DNA of 64,000 bases from Populus alba (GCF_005239225.2 NC_133302.1:17587357-17651356), one strand, 5' to 3'. Shown: positions 34,001 to 47,000, numbered from the stretch's first letter. The notes: generated by a model from the letters alone, not told the origin. Translations and numbers: made by a program.

Positions 34001-35305
34001 TTCTGGATCTAGTTAAGTTGATTAGATGTGGTTTGTATAGTTTTGTTAACAACCATAATATTATTATGATAGGTTTTATTAGTTATATTCTGCATCTTCA
34101 TCTATATAGCTTTTAAATCAGCATTAGATATGTTTAAGTTCTAATAAAAGGATGTTTTCTCAAGAGCAATCATTTATAGCTAATTGTAATTTAACACAAC
34201 TAGTTTTGACTACTTGACAACACCATTTCATCTAAAAAAAGATAGACATAGGGTTGTGGTGAAGGAATATAAAAACCAAAATATCTGTCAACAATTGATA
34301 GAATTACAGACATTATGATAGGTGAAAAAGTGAGAGCCTACATAAAGATATTAGGATTTTCTCAAATGTAGTTTTTTTTGCTATTGTGGGGAATTAGATA
34401 ATGAAAGTCATCTTGTGGCATGTCTAACACAAGTTGTTCTACTAATACCTATGGTGATAGTGGATTCACAAGCTTTTTATGGCAAAGAAAATGAAATTTG
34501 TTTATTGCCTCTTCTAATTGACCACCAATTATTATAGAAATGATTTTGCATATAGTTTTTTTTTTAGATGGCATAATTCTTGATCAAACAATCACACCTG
34601 ACATGCCAATCTATTAATCTAACAAATAATCATTATGATATATCAAACACCAATTTATTGATCGATCATTGGCTTCTCAAACAATATGCTATATATTCTT
34701 CATTCCTTCCTTCCAATAAAGAGAAATTATAATTAGAAACTAAATTCCAAATGGAGATACATCACAACCTTGTAAATCAAATGAAGTGTATAAGTCTACT
34801 TGTAAACTTTAGCGGGCTTCATTATCATATGTAATTCTAAAGAAATAAACAACAAGGCAAAAAAAAAATAGTAAAAGATAAAGAAAAATCTATAAAGAAA
34901 AGCATTGAAGGAAATAGGTACATTACAAAAAAATAAAAAATAAAAATTGTAAATAATATTTGCAATATGAGTTGCCCATCATTTTTAGTAACTAGAAGAT
35001 GTTTTTATATTGTTATGAAGTTTGAGTTACTTGTAAAATTCTAATCTTAATCCTATATAGTCCACTTATAACAAATGAAGAGCTTGCATTATGAACTCTA
35101 ATAAAATTTGAATTCTTATCAGCACATCTCCTTCATAACAATCACATATTTCCTCACTAATTAATTTATAATATGTTCCAGTATAATCTACTAAAGACTC
35201 ATATTCATACTAGAAATTTAATCTTTTAATCAATGACTTATCTTTATTGTTAGATGTCTTTTTTGGTATATCTTATTGTTGACTATCAATTTTATCACAC
35301 CATGA
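31084..35305 (-). mobile_element. Old LTR element with diverged terminal repeats
   Basis: The segments 31084-31854 and 34655-35305 are diverged direct repeats: shared blocks include 'gtctacttg.a.actttg', 'tatattgttacaaagttgga', 'ttatgaa.tctaataga.tt', 'gcatctccttc.tagcaatc' and 'ctcat.ttcctaactaa'. On the minus strand 'gaatatgaggggcat' (31869-31855) looks like a polypurine tract before TGTTTATGC, which suggests a minus orientation. The 2.8 kb between the repeats has no intact ORF and no recognised protein domain beyond a weak zinc-knuckle-like string near 34370-34420. Orientation and element class are uncertain. Confidence 0.5.
33553..33688 (+). repeat. Perfect-like tandem duplication of 68 bp
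   Basis: Units 33553-33620 and 33621-33688 differ at one base (tca versus tta). The near-identity shows a recent duplication inside an otherwise old element. Confidence 0.95.
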
Positions 35306-35739
35306 CATTAATGAGACTCACCTAAATTAAATATATAATTTAAAAATAGAGTCACCACCTAATAAATAAATAACATTAGAGATCCTATAACCAACACTGG
35401 TCTTAGAGAATTTGGTTAAGGGGTTAGTTATGTCTAGGAGGAGATTAATGTCACCTTTATTGTATCCTTTCAAATGAAAGTTTATCTTTACTATGTATTT
35501 TTCTCTTAAATCTATTATTTTGTTAATTGACATAAAATATTCTAATTATCTCCTTAAGCTTATTTATAATATATTATCATTTCTTAGTGAATGGTTCAAT
35601 ATCAATCCCTAAAAATAGGTGACTTATTGATTTAATTATTTTATACATTATTGAATATTCATCCTTAGAAATAAAAGACTCGTTAATAGGGATGAAAATG
35701 AGTATCCATGGGTCAAGGTTTTTTTATATCTATATCGTA

Positions 35740-37740
35740 TGTTGTAATCCATTTTTGGGTCCTCACAAAAAAAAATACAAAAAAATAATAAATATTTGTT
35801 CGAAAAAACCCCAAAAAATAATAATAGTGAAAAAAGGATGCCAAAGTGCCCAGTAAATGGTTAAAAATTGGTTGAGGAGGTTAAAAAATACAAAAATTAA
35901 AATTTAACAATATTTTATTGACTAATGAGAGCCCTGTTGACAAAGAACATTCAATTTGAGGAAGAAAAGTCCAAAATCTGATGTTTATGGACTCAATTAA
36001 ATTTTATTAGAGGTTTAATTGAATTTATAAAGGTTTTAATTGCAAGAAAAATTGATTTTGGACTTAATTTGAGCTTTAATTGGAAGAAATTAAAGTTCTG
36101 AGATCAAATTATAATTTTTGGAAGTTAATTTGGTCAAATCAAGGGCTTAATTGTATAAATATTGAAATTTTATGGCCAATTAGAGGCCTAATTGAAGAAA
36201 TATAAGGCCAAGGACAAAAGTGCAAAACGCGCGCAAATTGAAGGCCTGATTTTGAATCTGACGTGTTTTGGCACCAAAATCCATTTAAATGAAACAGCGT
36301 GTTTTGGGAAAAACAATATCATTTCATGCACTGTTCATAAAATAAAATAAAATAAAATAAAAGCTTGAAACTGTGCCGTTTTGAACGGCACCATCATCTT
36401 CTTCCCCTTGGATGCGCAGAGAATAGGGAAGAAGATTTTTTTTTCTCTCCTTTGTTTCTCACCGCCTTCCCTTTCCTCGATGACTTCAAAAAGACGCCGA
36501 ATAAAGACACCCACTTGCCTAAAAGCTTTCCACGTGTTAGACAGGTGGTGAAGGGGTAGCAGCATAGTGGCCACCCCAGCCATGTCCCTCCCCTATTTTT
36601 GCCTATAAAAACAGCGGAGACGAGAAGAAAAAGGGACTGAGAGAAAAAAAAAAAAAAAAGAGTGAACCGAGAGAGAGATAACGAGAGAAGAGAGAGACAA
36701 AGGACAGAGAAGGAAAAAAAAGAGAACGAGAGAACATAAAAGAGAAGAAAAGGAGAAGACAGAAGAATAAAGAAGAAGAGAAGAAGATAAAGAAACAGGT
36801 GAGAAGAAGAAGCATAGCAATCGCTGCCACCCTCAGCTCCCCAGCAGCACTGCCAACCACCGCGAACCATCGGCAGCTCCACCACTCCAGGTAAACCCTT
36901 TGCCCTTTTATTTTGGCATTCACTTCTTCCTTTGCCATGCAAGACGTCCACAGTGCACGTCTGCAGGCGGGGAGAAGCTGGTTAATGTGGGCTTGGCTGA
37001 TGTAGTTGGGTCAGGTTTGGCCCAAATACCCCAACCCATATATTTGGGCCTACCCTGATTTTCGTCAAAACTTTTAAAAATACCAAAAAATTAAAAAAAG
37101 AAAAAAAAATATTTCTGTGTATACGGCTAAGTGTCTCAAAGCTAAAAAAATCATATTGTGTTTTTCATACACCTAAAAACAATGTTTTAGCATACATTTT
37201 GGTTTTAATAACAAGTTTATTAAAGTCAAGAGAACATTAGCTAAAATTTTAAAAACAACAAAAAATTTATTTTGTTTTGTTTTAGTATCATGGATTACAA
37301 ATTTATACGTAAAATGTATTCCTGATATTAAAAATGTATTTTTTTGTTTGTTGACAATATAGAACAGTTAGGTTTTACCCAATTAAGATAAAAAAACTCC
37401 TTACAGGTGAAGGCTTTTCTTAAATCTTAGACAGACTAGACCAACAATTAGAAACCACAACCAAACTTTAGATTTTATCAGACATTAAAACAATGCAGGC
37501 TACCTTAGGTAGGGCGTATTTGGGGTACTCATACCTTCCTTTTATTCAACTAGTCTACGTACCCGATCTCTGAGACCATTTAGGGTTCCTAGTGATCAGA
37601 ATACTAGGTGGCGACTCCCATTAAATTTTTTTCACTGATAGGAGACAAGAATTCCTTGTCTCTACACATTTGGCAGAGATAGACCCATTACATTTTTCCT
37701 TGATGGTGGATTATCGTTGCGATGCCGCACATGTGCAACA
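35740..37740 (+). mobile_element. Solo LTR (2001 bp) of the Tat/Ogre-like family
   Basis: Starts TGTTGTAATCC and ends GTGCAACA, so the ends are a TGTTG/CAACA inverted repeat. The whole length parallels 61408-63778 in inverted orientation, including the zone 'gagtcgccacctagtatt' (near 37615-37600 inverted) and the last 80 bases. Neither flank has a primer-binding site, polypurine tract or gag, so it is a solo LTR left by recombination. The flanking pentamers (tcgta, cccta) agree at only three positions, so the target duplication is eroded or the ends are slightly off. Confidence 0.75.
36604..36611 (+). promoter_or_regulatory. TATA box of the LTR promoter
   Basis: TATAAAAA at the position matching 944 and, inverted, 62702 in the related LTRs, followed by a purine-rich leader. 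Confidence 0.5.
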
Positions 37741-39754
37741 CCCTACCAATTACTTAACGGTTAAAGAATTTAGATATTTATACCTTGTTCATCGGATTTC
37801 ATATGTCCAAATGGATATCTATTTTATGAAAATTATTTATTATTCAATAAAAAAATTTAAATAGTAATAGGTGTGTGGGGAGGGGTTATTAAATGATAAA
37901 ATTATAAATCTTTTACTTATATGATACATATATATGTGTATTGTGCCAATATTAATATATCTATTGTCTTATTAGATGAGTAATGAATAAGATATTAATC
38001 GATAAGACAATTATTTATAAGAATTTACTCATTCGGGTCAGATCGAGTCGATATCAATCGGGTCAAGATTAAATTGTCATCCATACTCGTCAATCAATCT
38101 ATTAAAATACAAGTCTTAGTAAAAACATTGTTAATTAAGCAAAACTTGATGAAAGCTAGTTAACATAATTTTAAACACATTTTTATTTAGAAATGAAAAT
38201 TATTAAGCTTACATCAGTACCAAAAATAAAAGACACATAAAATAGACTTAAATTTATTTTTGACAATACAATGAAGAAATTTATTGTCTTGTTATTAGAA
38301 TTATATTAAAAGAGTGTCTTGAGCCTACGCATATCGAAGCCTGAAATTAAAAGATAGGTAAAATAAAATTTAGTGTCCCTTGGATTAATTTTGAAGAGAT
38401 ATTTATTATTATTATTATTATTAAAACACAATTGAATAATGATTAAAATTGAAGAGATAATAATTATTGTTATTATTGAAAAGAAACAAGGGTCAAATTT
38501 TGGTTATTATAGATTTTAGCCTCTCTCTTTTTCTTTTTTTTCTAATTTTATGGTGAACAAATATTATATATTCTGTCGACATGAAGTTTTTATTCTTAGT
38601 ATAAATAAATCGCCACTTAATGAGACCAACATCGACTTAAACCGGCATTGATGGAAAGGGACAATCGTCTCCATGGTAGGCAGAGCTCTCTGATTTTATA
38701 AAAATGGTGGTTTCTGGTTTTTTAATGGTGTAAAAGAAGGGTTCATTTGTATTGAAGATGACTGCTCGCGATGGGATGGTAGGATGAAAACAAGAGGTGA
38801 TGAGAAAACATCTCATTCAAAGTGGGTATCTATCTTTCCTCTCCATTTCAAAGAGATAATCCATTTGAAAGAGATAATGAGAAGATTTATGTTGCCATTA
38901 TGGAAACAATAAAAGATATCTTCCACGCGGTATATTATTATAATTTATAAACACAGCTAAAAGAAATTGGATTGATTTAACAGTTCATATAAACAATTTT
39001 AATATATAGTTTTAAATTATTTCATAATAACTTTGTGGTGTAACTTAGCTGCTTAAAAAAAAAGAAAAAAAAAAAAGAGTGGACGATCGATACACCTTAA
39101 TTAGCTTTTTGTACCAAGGCAGGGTTTTTTTTATAGTCATTTAAGTTTTTTTTATTATTTTTTTGGTTTTTTTTATTATACTATTTAATGTGGAGATTTT
39201 ATTTAATTTTATTATTTAATAGTGGATTGATGATATATCATTTTTTATTTTTATGATATAATAAAATAAAAAAATTAATTTTATCAAGTCAAATCTATAA
39301 TTCAGGTTATGAATTTGAGAAGTTGAGGTTATGAATTTGAAAAGTTAACTAGGATTAACATGACATGTTTCATTTTTTTATTTTAATTTTATTTTTAAAC
39401 GTGTAGTTAATGAGATCAAATTAGATAATTTTGATATAATTTAATTTAAAAATCAAGTTAAGTAAAAGCATTGAGTTTAACGATAATATAAAAAATATTA
39501 TGCTATTTAGATATTATTTTTTATATATTTTAATAAATCTTAGCCTACTCTAGCAATGATAAGACGGGAAATAAACTAGTTTTCTATATAAAGTTTTCTT
39601 GTCTAATTTCTTTCAACTTCTAATCATAATTTCTTAGTACAATAACCCACCTGCTGGTGTCCCGTCGGGAGATGGCATATTTCATCCTCCATTATTAATG
39701 AAGTCCAACATTAATGTGACTAAAAGAGAATGCATAGAAAAATACTATTCATAG

Positions 39755-39900
39755 TCTATTTAAAAAATGTGATTACAATTAATTTTTAAAATAATTTTTA
39801 TGTTGAAATACATTAATATAATATTTTTTTTAATTTTTAATAAATATTTTTTTGAATTTTTGTGAAACATTATTTACACCTTGTTCTCAAATAATACCTT
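39755..39900 (+). repeat. Dispersed MITE-like repeat, family 1 (worn copy)
   Basis: Shows the 'tttttatgttgaaatacatt' and 'aatataatattttttttaat' core shared with the copy at 9145-9320. Confidence 0.45.
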
Positions 39901-40587
39901 TAAATAAATATAAACAAAATTATTTTTTAAAAGATAAATAACTAATCGTTTCTATTATATTAGGATAATACATTTAATTTCAAATTTTTTTTTCTTTTTA
40001 AGTTCATTTTTATCCTATTTTTTATATAAAATATTAATATTAATATTAATTTGAAATTTGAATTTTTTTCTTTTTTTTTCTTATAAAAAACTTTGTAATA
40101 AGTTTTATTAGGTAACTTTTCTCACTTACACATTTTTCCTTACGCATATTTTATTTAGAAACTTTGTTCAAAAATTAAAGATTTATTATCATACAATTTT
40201 ATTCTTGTTAACTTATGTAATTATTGGAAAAGGCTTAGAACACCTCATTATGCTAATGATCATTAGACTTTTTTTTTATTATTTTTAAGAACAAGATTTA
40301 CAAATATGAATCATTATATTTCTACTTTTATAATCATAATTTCATTTAAAAATAATCAAGAAACAATATGGATAGAGTAAGAAAAACTATATTTTATAAT
40401 CATAAAATATCATACAACTAAGATTTGACATTAAAAAAAAAAGTGTGAAGGTTTTTTTTTAAGAAACCTAGAAGAAAGAAAAATCACTCACATGATAATT
40501 TTTTTATATATGAAAATAATAATATAGATAACACAATTAGATGTGGGCTACATATACACGAATACTAGTTTTTGTTTTAATTAATTA

Positions 40588-40590
<3 letters not shown>

Positions 40591-40640
<50 letters not shown>
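40591..40640. repeat. (AAT)n microsatellite, about 16 units
   Basis: Uninterrupted AAT triplets; likely variable in length between individuals. Confidence 0.95.
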
Positions 40641-40642
<2 letters not shown>

Positions 40643-40744
40643 TGTAATTGTAAAGGAATCCATGATGCCAATGGATAAGGCATAGATGAATGATTGCCAC
40701 GGCACACGGACATTAGTGATTTGTGGGGGCAAGTGTGGATCAGA

Positions 40745-40783
40745 CACGTGACAATAAGGTCATTTCCATAGTTAAGGCACGTG
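40745..40783. promoter_or_regulatory. Two G-box (CACGTG) elements upstream of the DUF506 gene
   Basis: GACACGTGAC at 40743-40752 and GGCACGTGGA at 40776-40785, about 450-500 bases before the TATA box. ACGT cores of this kind bind bZIP (ABF) or bHLH (PIF) factors. Two more CACGTG copies lie in intron 1 (41814, 41907). Confidence 0.5.
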
Positions 40784-41235
40784 GATTGATTATGTGTCAC
40801 TACATTTAAATCTTGACTACACACACGGATAAAAGAAAATAAAAGCATTGATATCAAGTTTGGAAAAAAGAAAATTTAAGAAAATTTTCTGTCTAAGAAA
40901 TTTAAATTATAGTTTCTTAACATACATTAATGATAATCATTTTCAATTTAGTTTAATTTTTATATAAAAAAACAATCAAATAAAAAAAAAATAGATTTTA
41001 ACCGAATTTTACCAGTTCATCTTAATCATAAATCAACCAGGTTTCATTAGGTTTTTACTTATTTCAAGTTTTTACTTTACTCGGATTAATCTAGCCATTA
41101 AATCCACCCGTCTAATCGGGTTTAATACTATGAATAAAATGTATATTATTAGCGAAACTACTAATTATCCACGAAAACCCTTTCAAATTAAAATAAAAAA
41201 TTGTAATTAACTTTATCCGACGTGATAATAAACCC

Positions 41236-41243
41236 TATAAATA
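41236..41243 (+). promoter_or_regulatory. TATA box of the DUF506 gene
   Basis: TATAAATA, 162 bases before the start codon, followed by a CT-rich leader that is typical of plant 5' UTRs. Confidence 0.65.
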
Positions 41244-41397
41244 CACTTCTCCCGAAGGGCAATATTCTTGCAAGAGCTCTTCTTAGTTCTTTCCTTTCTC
41301 CTTTTTCTCTCCTTCAAGAATTCTCTTACTTATCCAGGAGATATATAGGCAATAACCATTAGGAGGAGAAGGGTCCTGGCAAGCTTTAAACGCATGC

Positions 41398-43352
41398 ATG
41401 GACAGCCTTGAAGAGAAGGTTTCTGTGTTCTTTCATGAAGATTTTGCTGATGAGTCGTCTGGTTGCTCTATGGAGGAAGAAGACGACTACGTGTCTGACA
41501 ACAACTTGCACGACCCCATGGAAAGAGCCTTGTATTGGGAATCACAAGACGCCTTGCTTCAGGTATTTAATTTTAATTACAATAATTTAAAGCAAAATTT
41601 GCAATAACTTTAAAATACATTGAATTTTTATTTTTCTAGTATTTTTAATTATTTTAACGTGTTAATATCAATATAAAAATTAAAAAAATTATTCTACTCA
41701 CTTGATATCATAATATAGTATCAAAAACACAAGGAGTGATTTAGTCAAAGTAGATCTTCCTGTCCATAGAAAAAGATTTTTTTTGGGTGGAAAAAGCAGA
41801 AAACTCTGAAGTACACGTGTGTCAACTATTGTATGGCCGGTTAGTGTGACGTGCCCAATTTTTGGCATCATTTATGTTAGCGGCAGCCTGAATAGTAAGT
41901 AATAGCCACGTGTACGGTTGCAGTAGGGTGGTTAGATGTCCCCTTCAAATTGCAAGGGCTCGCGTGGTGAAAGTGATATCCACCTCTTTAAAATCTTCGA
42001 GAAATAAGAAAAATATATCAACTTTAGAGCTTGGATGGGACTATACTTTGCTTCCTTTATATTTTAATCGATGTTTAGAATTTTCTTTCTTAATTAAAAG
42101 TATGTTTTCGTACTATTTTTTATACCTTTTCTTTTTTATGATCAAATCATAAATTAAAAATAAAGTTATTAAATTGAGTAATTAATTTAAAGTAATATTA
42201 TTTTAAGATAAATTTTTAAAAATAAAATGATATTATTTTAAAATTAGATTTGACTGAGGTCAACTCAAGATTTGGCTAACTTAGTGCTAGAATCGGGTTG
42301 GATTTAATAAAAATTAAGGATAGCTAAAAATTTAGATGATCCAACATGTTGATAACGAGTTGACTCAGTAACTTGGTAGATTTAACAAAGAACAAGGGCA
42401 TTTCCATACTTGCTAGTTATACGCGTTAAGTTTTTAAATCAATCTTAATTGCTCTGGCTGGCTACAACAACATCATGATAATCACTTAATAAAATATTTT
42501 TAATATCACGTTTTCTGTCCAGCACTTAATTATTGGAAAAAAAATAGAATAATCCTTACAATTTTTATTTGTAAAATAAATATATATTTTTATGTATCAT
42601 TTCAATTTACTTGTGGAACTATAATGTGATCAATTGTATGAAGGGAGTTTTGGAGCGCTATAGCTCTATAGGCTCAAAGTTAAGGCAAGAGGTTAGCAGA
42701 GTTATAGGGGTAGCAAAAGAGAGTGATTTTTGCAATTGCATGAAGCCCACTGATGGCTGCACCAGCTGCTTGAGACAAAGGGTTGTCAATTTGCTCACCC
42801 AAAAGGGATTCGAAGCATCTCTTTGCACATCGAAGTGGAAAAACACCAGAAAGCATCCTGGAGGTGATAATTCTATCCTTCTCTCGCTAAATGCATTTTG
42901 TGGTAGGGTTGTTCTTGTTGATCTAGTCGGATTTGCGACGCCTTAATTTTCCAGGAAAACACGAGTACGTCGAGATAATTGCAGGCACAGTGGGACGCAA
43001 GAAGCCAATCCCATATCTGATTGAGCTTGAATTCAGAGACCAGTTTGAGATTGCCAAGGCAAGTGATGAATACCGCAATCTTGTGGCACTACTGCCAGAA
43101 TACTACGTGGGGAAAGCTGACTACCTCAATGCCATTGTTGGCATTCTTTGTGATGCAGCAAAGAGATCAATGAAGGAGAAGAAAATCCATATGGGTCCAT
43201 GGAGAAAGAGGAGCTTCATGCAGATGAAATGGTCAAATTGTTCGGAAAGACGATCTGTTGACAAGTCTTCAGGCAAATCTTTTCCCTCGTCAAGACAAGC
43301 ACATGAATCCTGCTTGCACTTGTCTGCTGCTCCAGCTTTGACTGTCACTTGA
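41398..43352 (+). CDS. DUF506 family protein (PDDEXK-like fold), 3 exons
   Basis: Exons 41398-41562, 42644-42863 and 42955-43352 join with GT-AG introns of 1081 and 91 bases and give 260 residues. The N-terminus is acidic (CSMEEEDDYVSD) and precedes the conserved WESQDALLQ. Then come ERYSSIGSKLRQEV, a Cys-rich CNCMKPTDGCTSCLR, GFEASLCTSKW, a central EYVEII...YLIELEFRDQFEIAK block, LLPEYYVGKADYLNAIV and the family hallmark GPWRKRSFMQMKW. The C-terminal 45 residues are Ser-rich. DUF506 proteins are assigned to the PDDEXK nuclease-like superfamily, but no nuclease activity is established; one Arabidopsis member represses root-hair elongation. The second of two nearby ATGs (41394 and 41398) is in frame. 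The intron 2 reading frame runs into stops if retained. Looks intact. Confidence 0.88.
41600..41720 (-). repeat. Family-1 repeat scrap inside DUF506 intron 1
   Basis: Carries 'ttattttaacgtgttaata' followed by A/T runs, the inverted core of the dispersed repeat. It partly explains the long first intron. Confidence 0.45.
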
Positions 43353-44001
43353 TCATAGGAAGTGAACCCATTTTCCTCTCGTTAGAAATCTTTTTTGACC
43401 TCCACGAGTGTATGATGCCCACCTATATACGATTATTATGTGAAGTGTTTATAGTTGTATAATTTTGAGGCTATGGTTGAGATGCTTAAGCTAGGCAGAC
43501 CCCAGTGCTTAGCTCTCTACAAGGGATGTGCTAATACCATGTTTTTACCAGTAATGTATTGCGTTCAAGTTTGAGTGTGTAATCAGAAATGTATTGTGTT
43601 CAAGTCTTTTGCAAGTATTCATTTTCTGCAAGAAACTAACTTTATAATTTAGATCGATATAAACTAAGGTATTTGACTGGAAATTTCTGGATATAAATCA
43701 ACATATTTGGATGAGAAATTCTCGGAAGTCCATTGTCTGCTTCCCATCCCCCACCTGGTCATTGCCCCTGATTTCCCTGAAATGCTGAAGCAAATTCCTT
43801 GTAGATTCATGCACTCGAGTGCTAATGCAAGGAAGCCAATCATTACGTCCAAAATTTGTGAGGTCTCAGGACACTGCTACTATGGCACAAATATTTTGGA
43901 ATACTCTTGAGAACTGTGACTCAGTATGTGAATGACTAGAAATTCTTTCATGTAATTTCTGGCCATTATATCTACACATGCAAACCCTTTTTGACTTTCA
44001 T
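43353..44001. other. Tail-to-tail interval between DUF506 and the hydrolase
   Basis: Probably holds both 3' UTRs. A duplicated phrase 'aatgtattg.gttcaagt' occurs at 43553 and 43590. No other gene. Confidence 0.5.
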
Positions 44002-47000
44002 TCAGGCTTTGAAGCCCTGGAATGATGATGAAAGGATCCTGAAGAGCCCGTCCGGGTTATCGGCGTGTACCTGTCAAGAATTTGGAGCAATGTGAGCTGC
44101 TCTAGAAAGAAATTAATAATGCAGCATTGAAATGCATTCCTACTCGAGCCAGGATATCTTCGCCATGGCACTAACATTAAAAACAATTGGAATTTTCTAG
44201 CCCCCCAGCACAAACCTGCCTGGATATTAACATGGGACTAGTTTCTGACAACAGTGAAAAAAATGACACCAGGGCAACATATTCATGTTGTACAGCTTAA
44301 AGCCTTAAGCTCAGTAAGCTGGCGAACTAAATGGGCATCATTTCAGAATATTCTGAAATCAGCCATCTTTTTTTATTTTGCAAATCAAGGTTTTCTAGGT
44401 CTAGCCACTGAATGAGTCTTCTACTTGCGCCCTATCCTCAGACAATTGAGGATAAGCTTCGAAAATCATGTTTAGTTTTCAATGTACTTTACTTAGAACA
44501 TGGATGGAGGGGAGTAGTTTGAAAATAATAATGTCAGAACTAGAGATATTAAAGCATGCAGAAGAAAAATACCCAGTGGCCAGCATCTTCAAGGACATGC
44601 ATTTCAACTCCAGCTCCCTCCTCAGCAGCCAGATCTTCAGCAGCATGAATTCTCTGGAGATCTTCAAGGGCCCACCGGTGCAAGCTCCTCTCTGCTTTCA
44701 AAAAATTTACATGCACACCTTGAGGCAAATTTTCAACAAATTTCCTGCAGTCAACAACATGGATTAACTTGAGTAAGGAAGCAATGCTGATCAAAGTAGA
44801 GCAAGGTACTGTTTTTAACTCGCATTAACCATATTTCAAGATTACCACAAATTTGTTTCTTCATATGATTGGTACATTTCAGAAATTCCATCGAGGTCAA
44901 ACATCCAAGAGAAACTTGATGATGGCGAACCAGGAGGGCCATTTGTTTTAAGATTAGTCACCACCCACTGGACATAAAAAGCAGAAGACAATTAATGCCA
45001 AGAACTTGACGGGATCACAATTAGCATCTTTATAGAAAAACATAATTGAAGTACAGAAAACAAACTAAATAGAAGTTAGCTTAATTACTCAGTAATCTCA
45101 GTTACAATCCTAAAGTTGCACCAAACATGAAGTAAGCAATATATTGATTTCTCTAGCAGCTTATTTGCTTTATGAGAGCATGTAGTTGCTGGGAGCTCTA
45201 GATGCTATTGCCTAAACGGGGTTTCCCTCCTTTCCTCCATATTCAAATTGAAACTCCAGCAAGATGCTGTCTGATTTCAGCAGTCAAACAGCTACTCATA
45301 ATAATATATTTCAAACTGTCTTTTCGAATCTGAATCAGATCTGCACCATGTATCCTACATCATGCTACATGTAAACTACTCTCTCCTGATCTTTCTAATT
45401 ATCTTCCACCAAAATAAGATCTAATTCCACACAAACTTTTGTTTTTCGGGGCGGAACAAGAGTTAATGAAGAGTCCAAGGAGAAGAATTTGTCACTGTCA
45501 TTTTATTAAAATTAAATCTATGGGGGCAAAAAATAATGTTTGCCATTGTACCTCCATGAAACGTCTGTGAAGACTGTCCATATGATTAGCAGGAAAGTAA
45601 TCAAGCTAGGAGCAGAAATGATGTAGAAAAAGATGAAAACCTTTAACATCTCTATATACAATATACCTCAAACTGCAAACATGACATTTTATTACTAATG
45701 TGAATGAAGATTCTCACATAGATTACAACAGCAACAGCAATTTTTTTCATGCAGAAACCGAACAACAATATGAGTATCATGAATAAGCATTTGGAATTCA
45801 GAATATACCTGTGCAATATCCTTAGAAAACCCTTCTTGTATAAGAGCATTGACAATATCTCGCTTTGAGAAGACCTTCCTTGAAGAAAGATTATAACATA
45901 CTCATAATAATGCCCAAAAAAAAACAAAGAAGAAAACAGACATCCAAACAAAGAGAAGACACAAATACTGTATATTTGGTGGTAGTTACAGGTACCAAAA
46001 AAAAAAAAAAAGTCCAAACAGACATCGAAGGAATAGAGTAGATATAATCACTCAAGATAACGGTAGGAAAGATAAGGGTGACAGACAATGCTTGGATGCT
46101 GAGTTAGAGAATTCAACACTAAGTAGAAGTGCATCGGTGTTTAAGGAAAAATCACTTGCTTGGATGCCGAGTTAGAAATCCAACTCTAAATAGAAGAACA
46201 TCTGTGTTTGAAAAAAATCACTACCCCACCAAGATAAAAACAGCATCACTATCACATCAAAAAGGTCTATGATACACCCAAATATGGGTGTTATAACTTA
46301 TGAAACATACCTCCTTTGGTAGTTTCCTTATAAAAGATATTAGTTCTGCAGGATGGTCTTCTCCATCTCCACCAGCCCTAACTTTTCCAGGAGTAGCATC
46401 TAGAGACCAAACCTGAAGTGGCGCGAAGACTATAAGAATTTAAAGAGATAAAGCAAAATGAAATGACAAAGACCAACCATAGAAAATTAATTAAGGACAC
46501 TGTTATTATACATAGAGAAAATGGATTACTTGCTGCAAAACTTGGACTAACATCTGAAAACTGGTATTTTAACCCAATCTTATGTTCTAAACCATCTAAA
46601 GAATATTTGCAGATTATAAACTTACTCTTACAGATTGGGCAAGAGGCTTTGCAGCTTGTTCCACCATACTCAAGGCAACTGCATGGACAAATAGGGAGAA
46701 TGTTAATGCATTGAAGTCAATTAAAATATCAGATTGGTAAATTGCATGTCAAGGAAAGTAGATGTACCTTTTCCACCAAAGCTGTGCCCAATTAAAACAC
46801 GAGGTGTTATTCTAAGCTGTGCAACCTATTCAAACAAAATCACTAACATTTAATTAGCCATAAAAATATTCTCGAGTGGTGGTTGGGAGGCTTATTGTGG
46901 TTAGGAAGGAGGTCTCAACAAAAGAAGAGCTGCAACAATTTCAAGAAGCATAAAAAGCTGGAGCGCATTAACAGCCGCATCAGCCATGCACAAAGAACCC

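Larger units (their letters stand above)
35687..38085 (+). mobile_element. hAT-type MITE split by a solo LTR
   Basis: The left end TAGGGATGAAAAT and the right end, read inward, TATGGATGACAAT match at 11 of 13 bases. They are flanked by CTCGTTAA (35679-35686) and CTCGTCAA (38086-38093), an 8-bp target duplication with one mismatch, as for hAT elements. Removing the LTR at 35740-37740 leaves about 398 bp without an ORF. The interior has 'gggtcagatcgagtcg' type strings near the right end. Confidence 0.7.
38094..40650. other. AT-rich intergenic DNA
   Basis: No gene recognised. Contains the family-1 repeat copy at 39755-39900, short (ATT)n and the (AAT)n microsatellite at 40591-40640. Confidence 0.5.

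Noticed and set aside
34365..34425. Zinc-knuckle-like CYCG...H...C string
   Set aside because: Spacing does not fit CX2CX4HX4C and there is no surrounding Gag or LINE ORF1 sequence.
36394..36951. 185-codon minus-strand open frame
   Set aside because: It is Phe/Leu/Ser-rich low-complexity sequence made by the purine-rich leader of the LTR.
42611..42946. Independent ATG-started gene in the DUF506 region
   Set aside because: It is exon 2 read through into intron 2; joining with exons 1 and 3 restores the full DUF506 protein.
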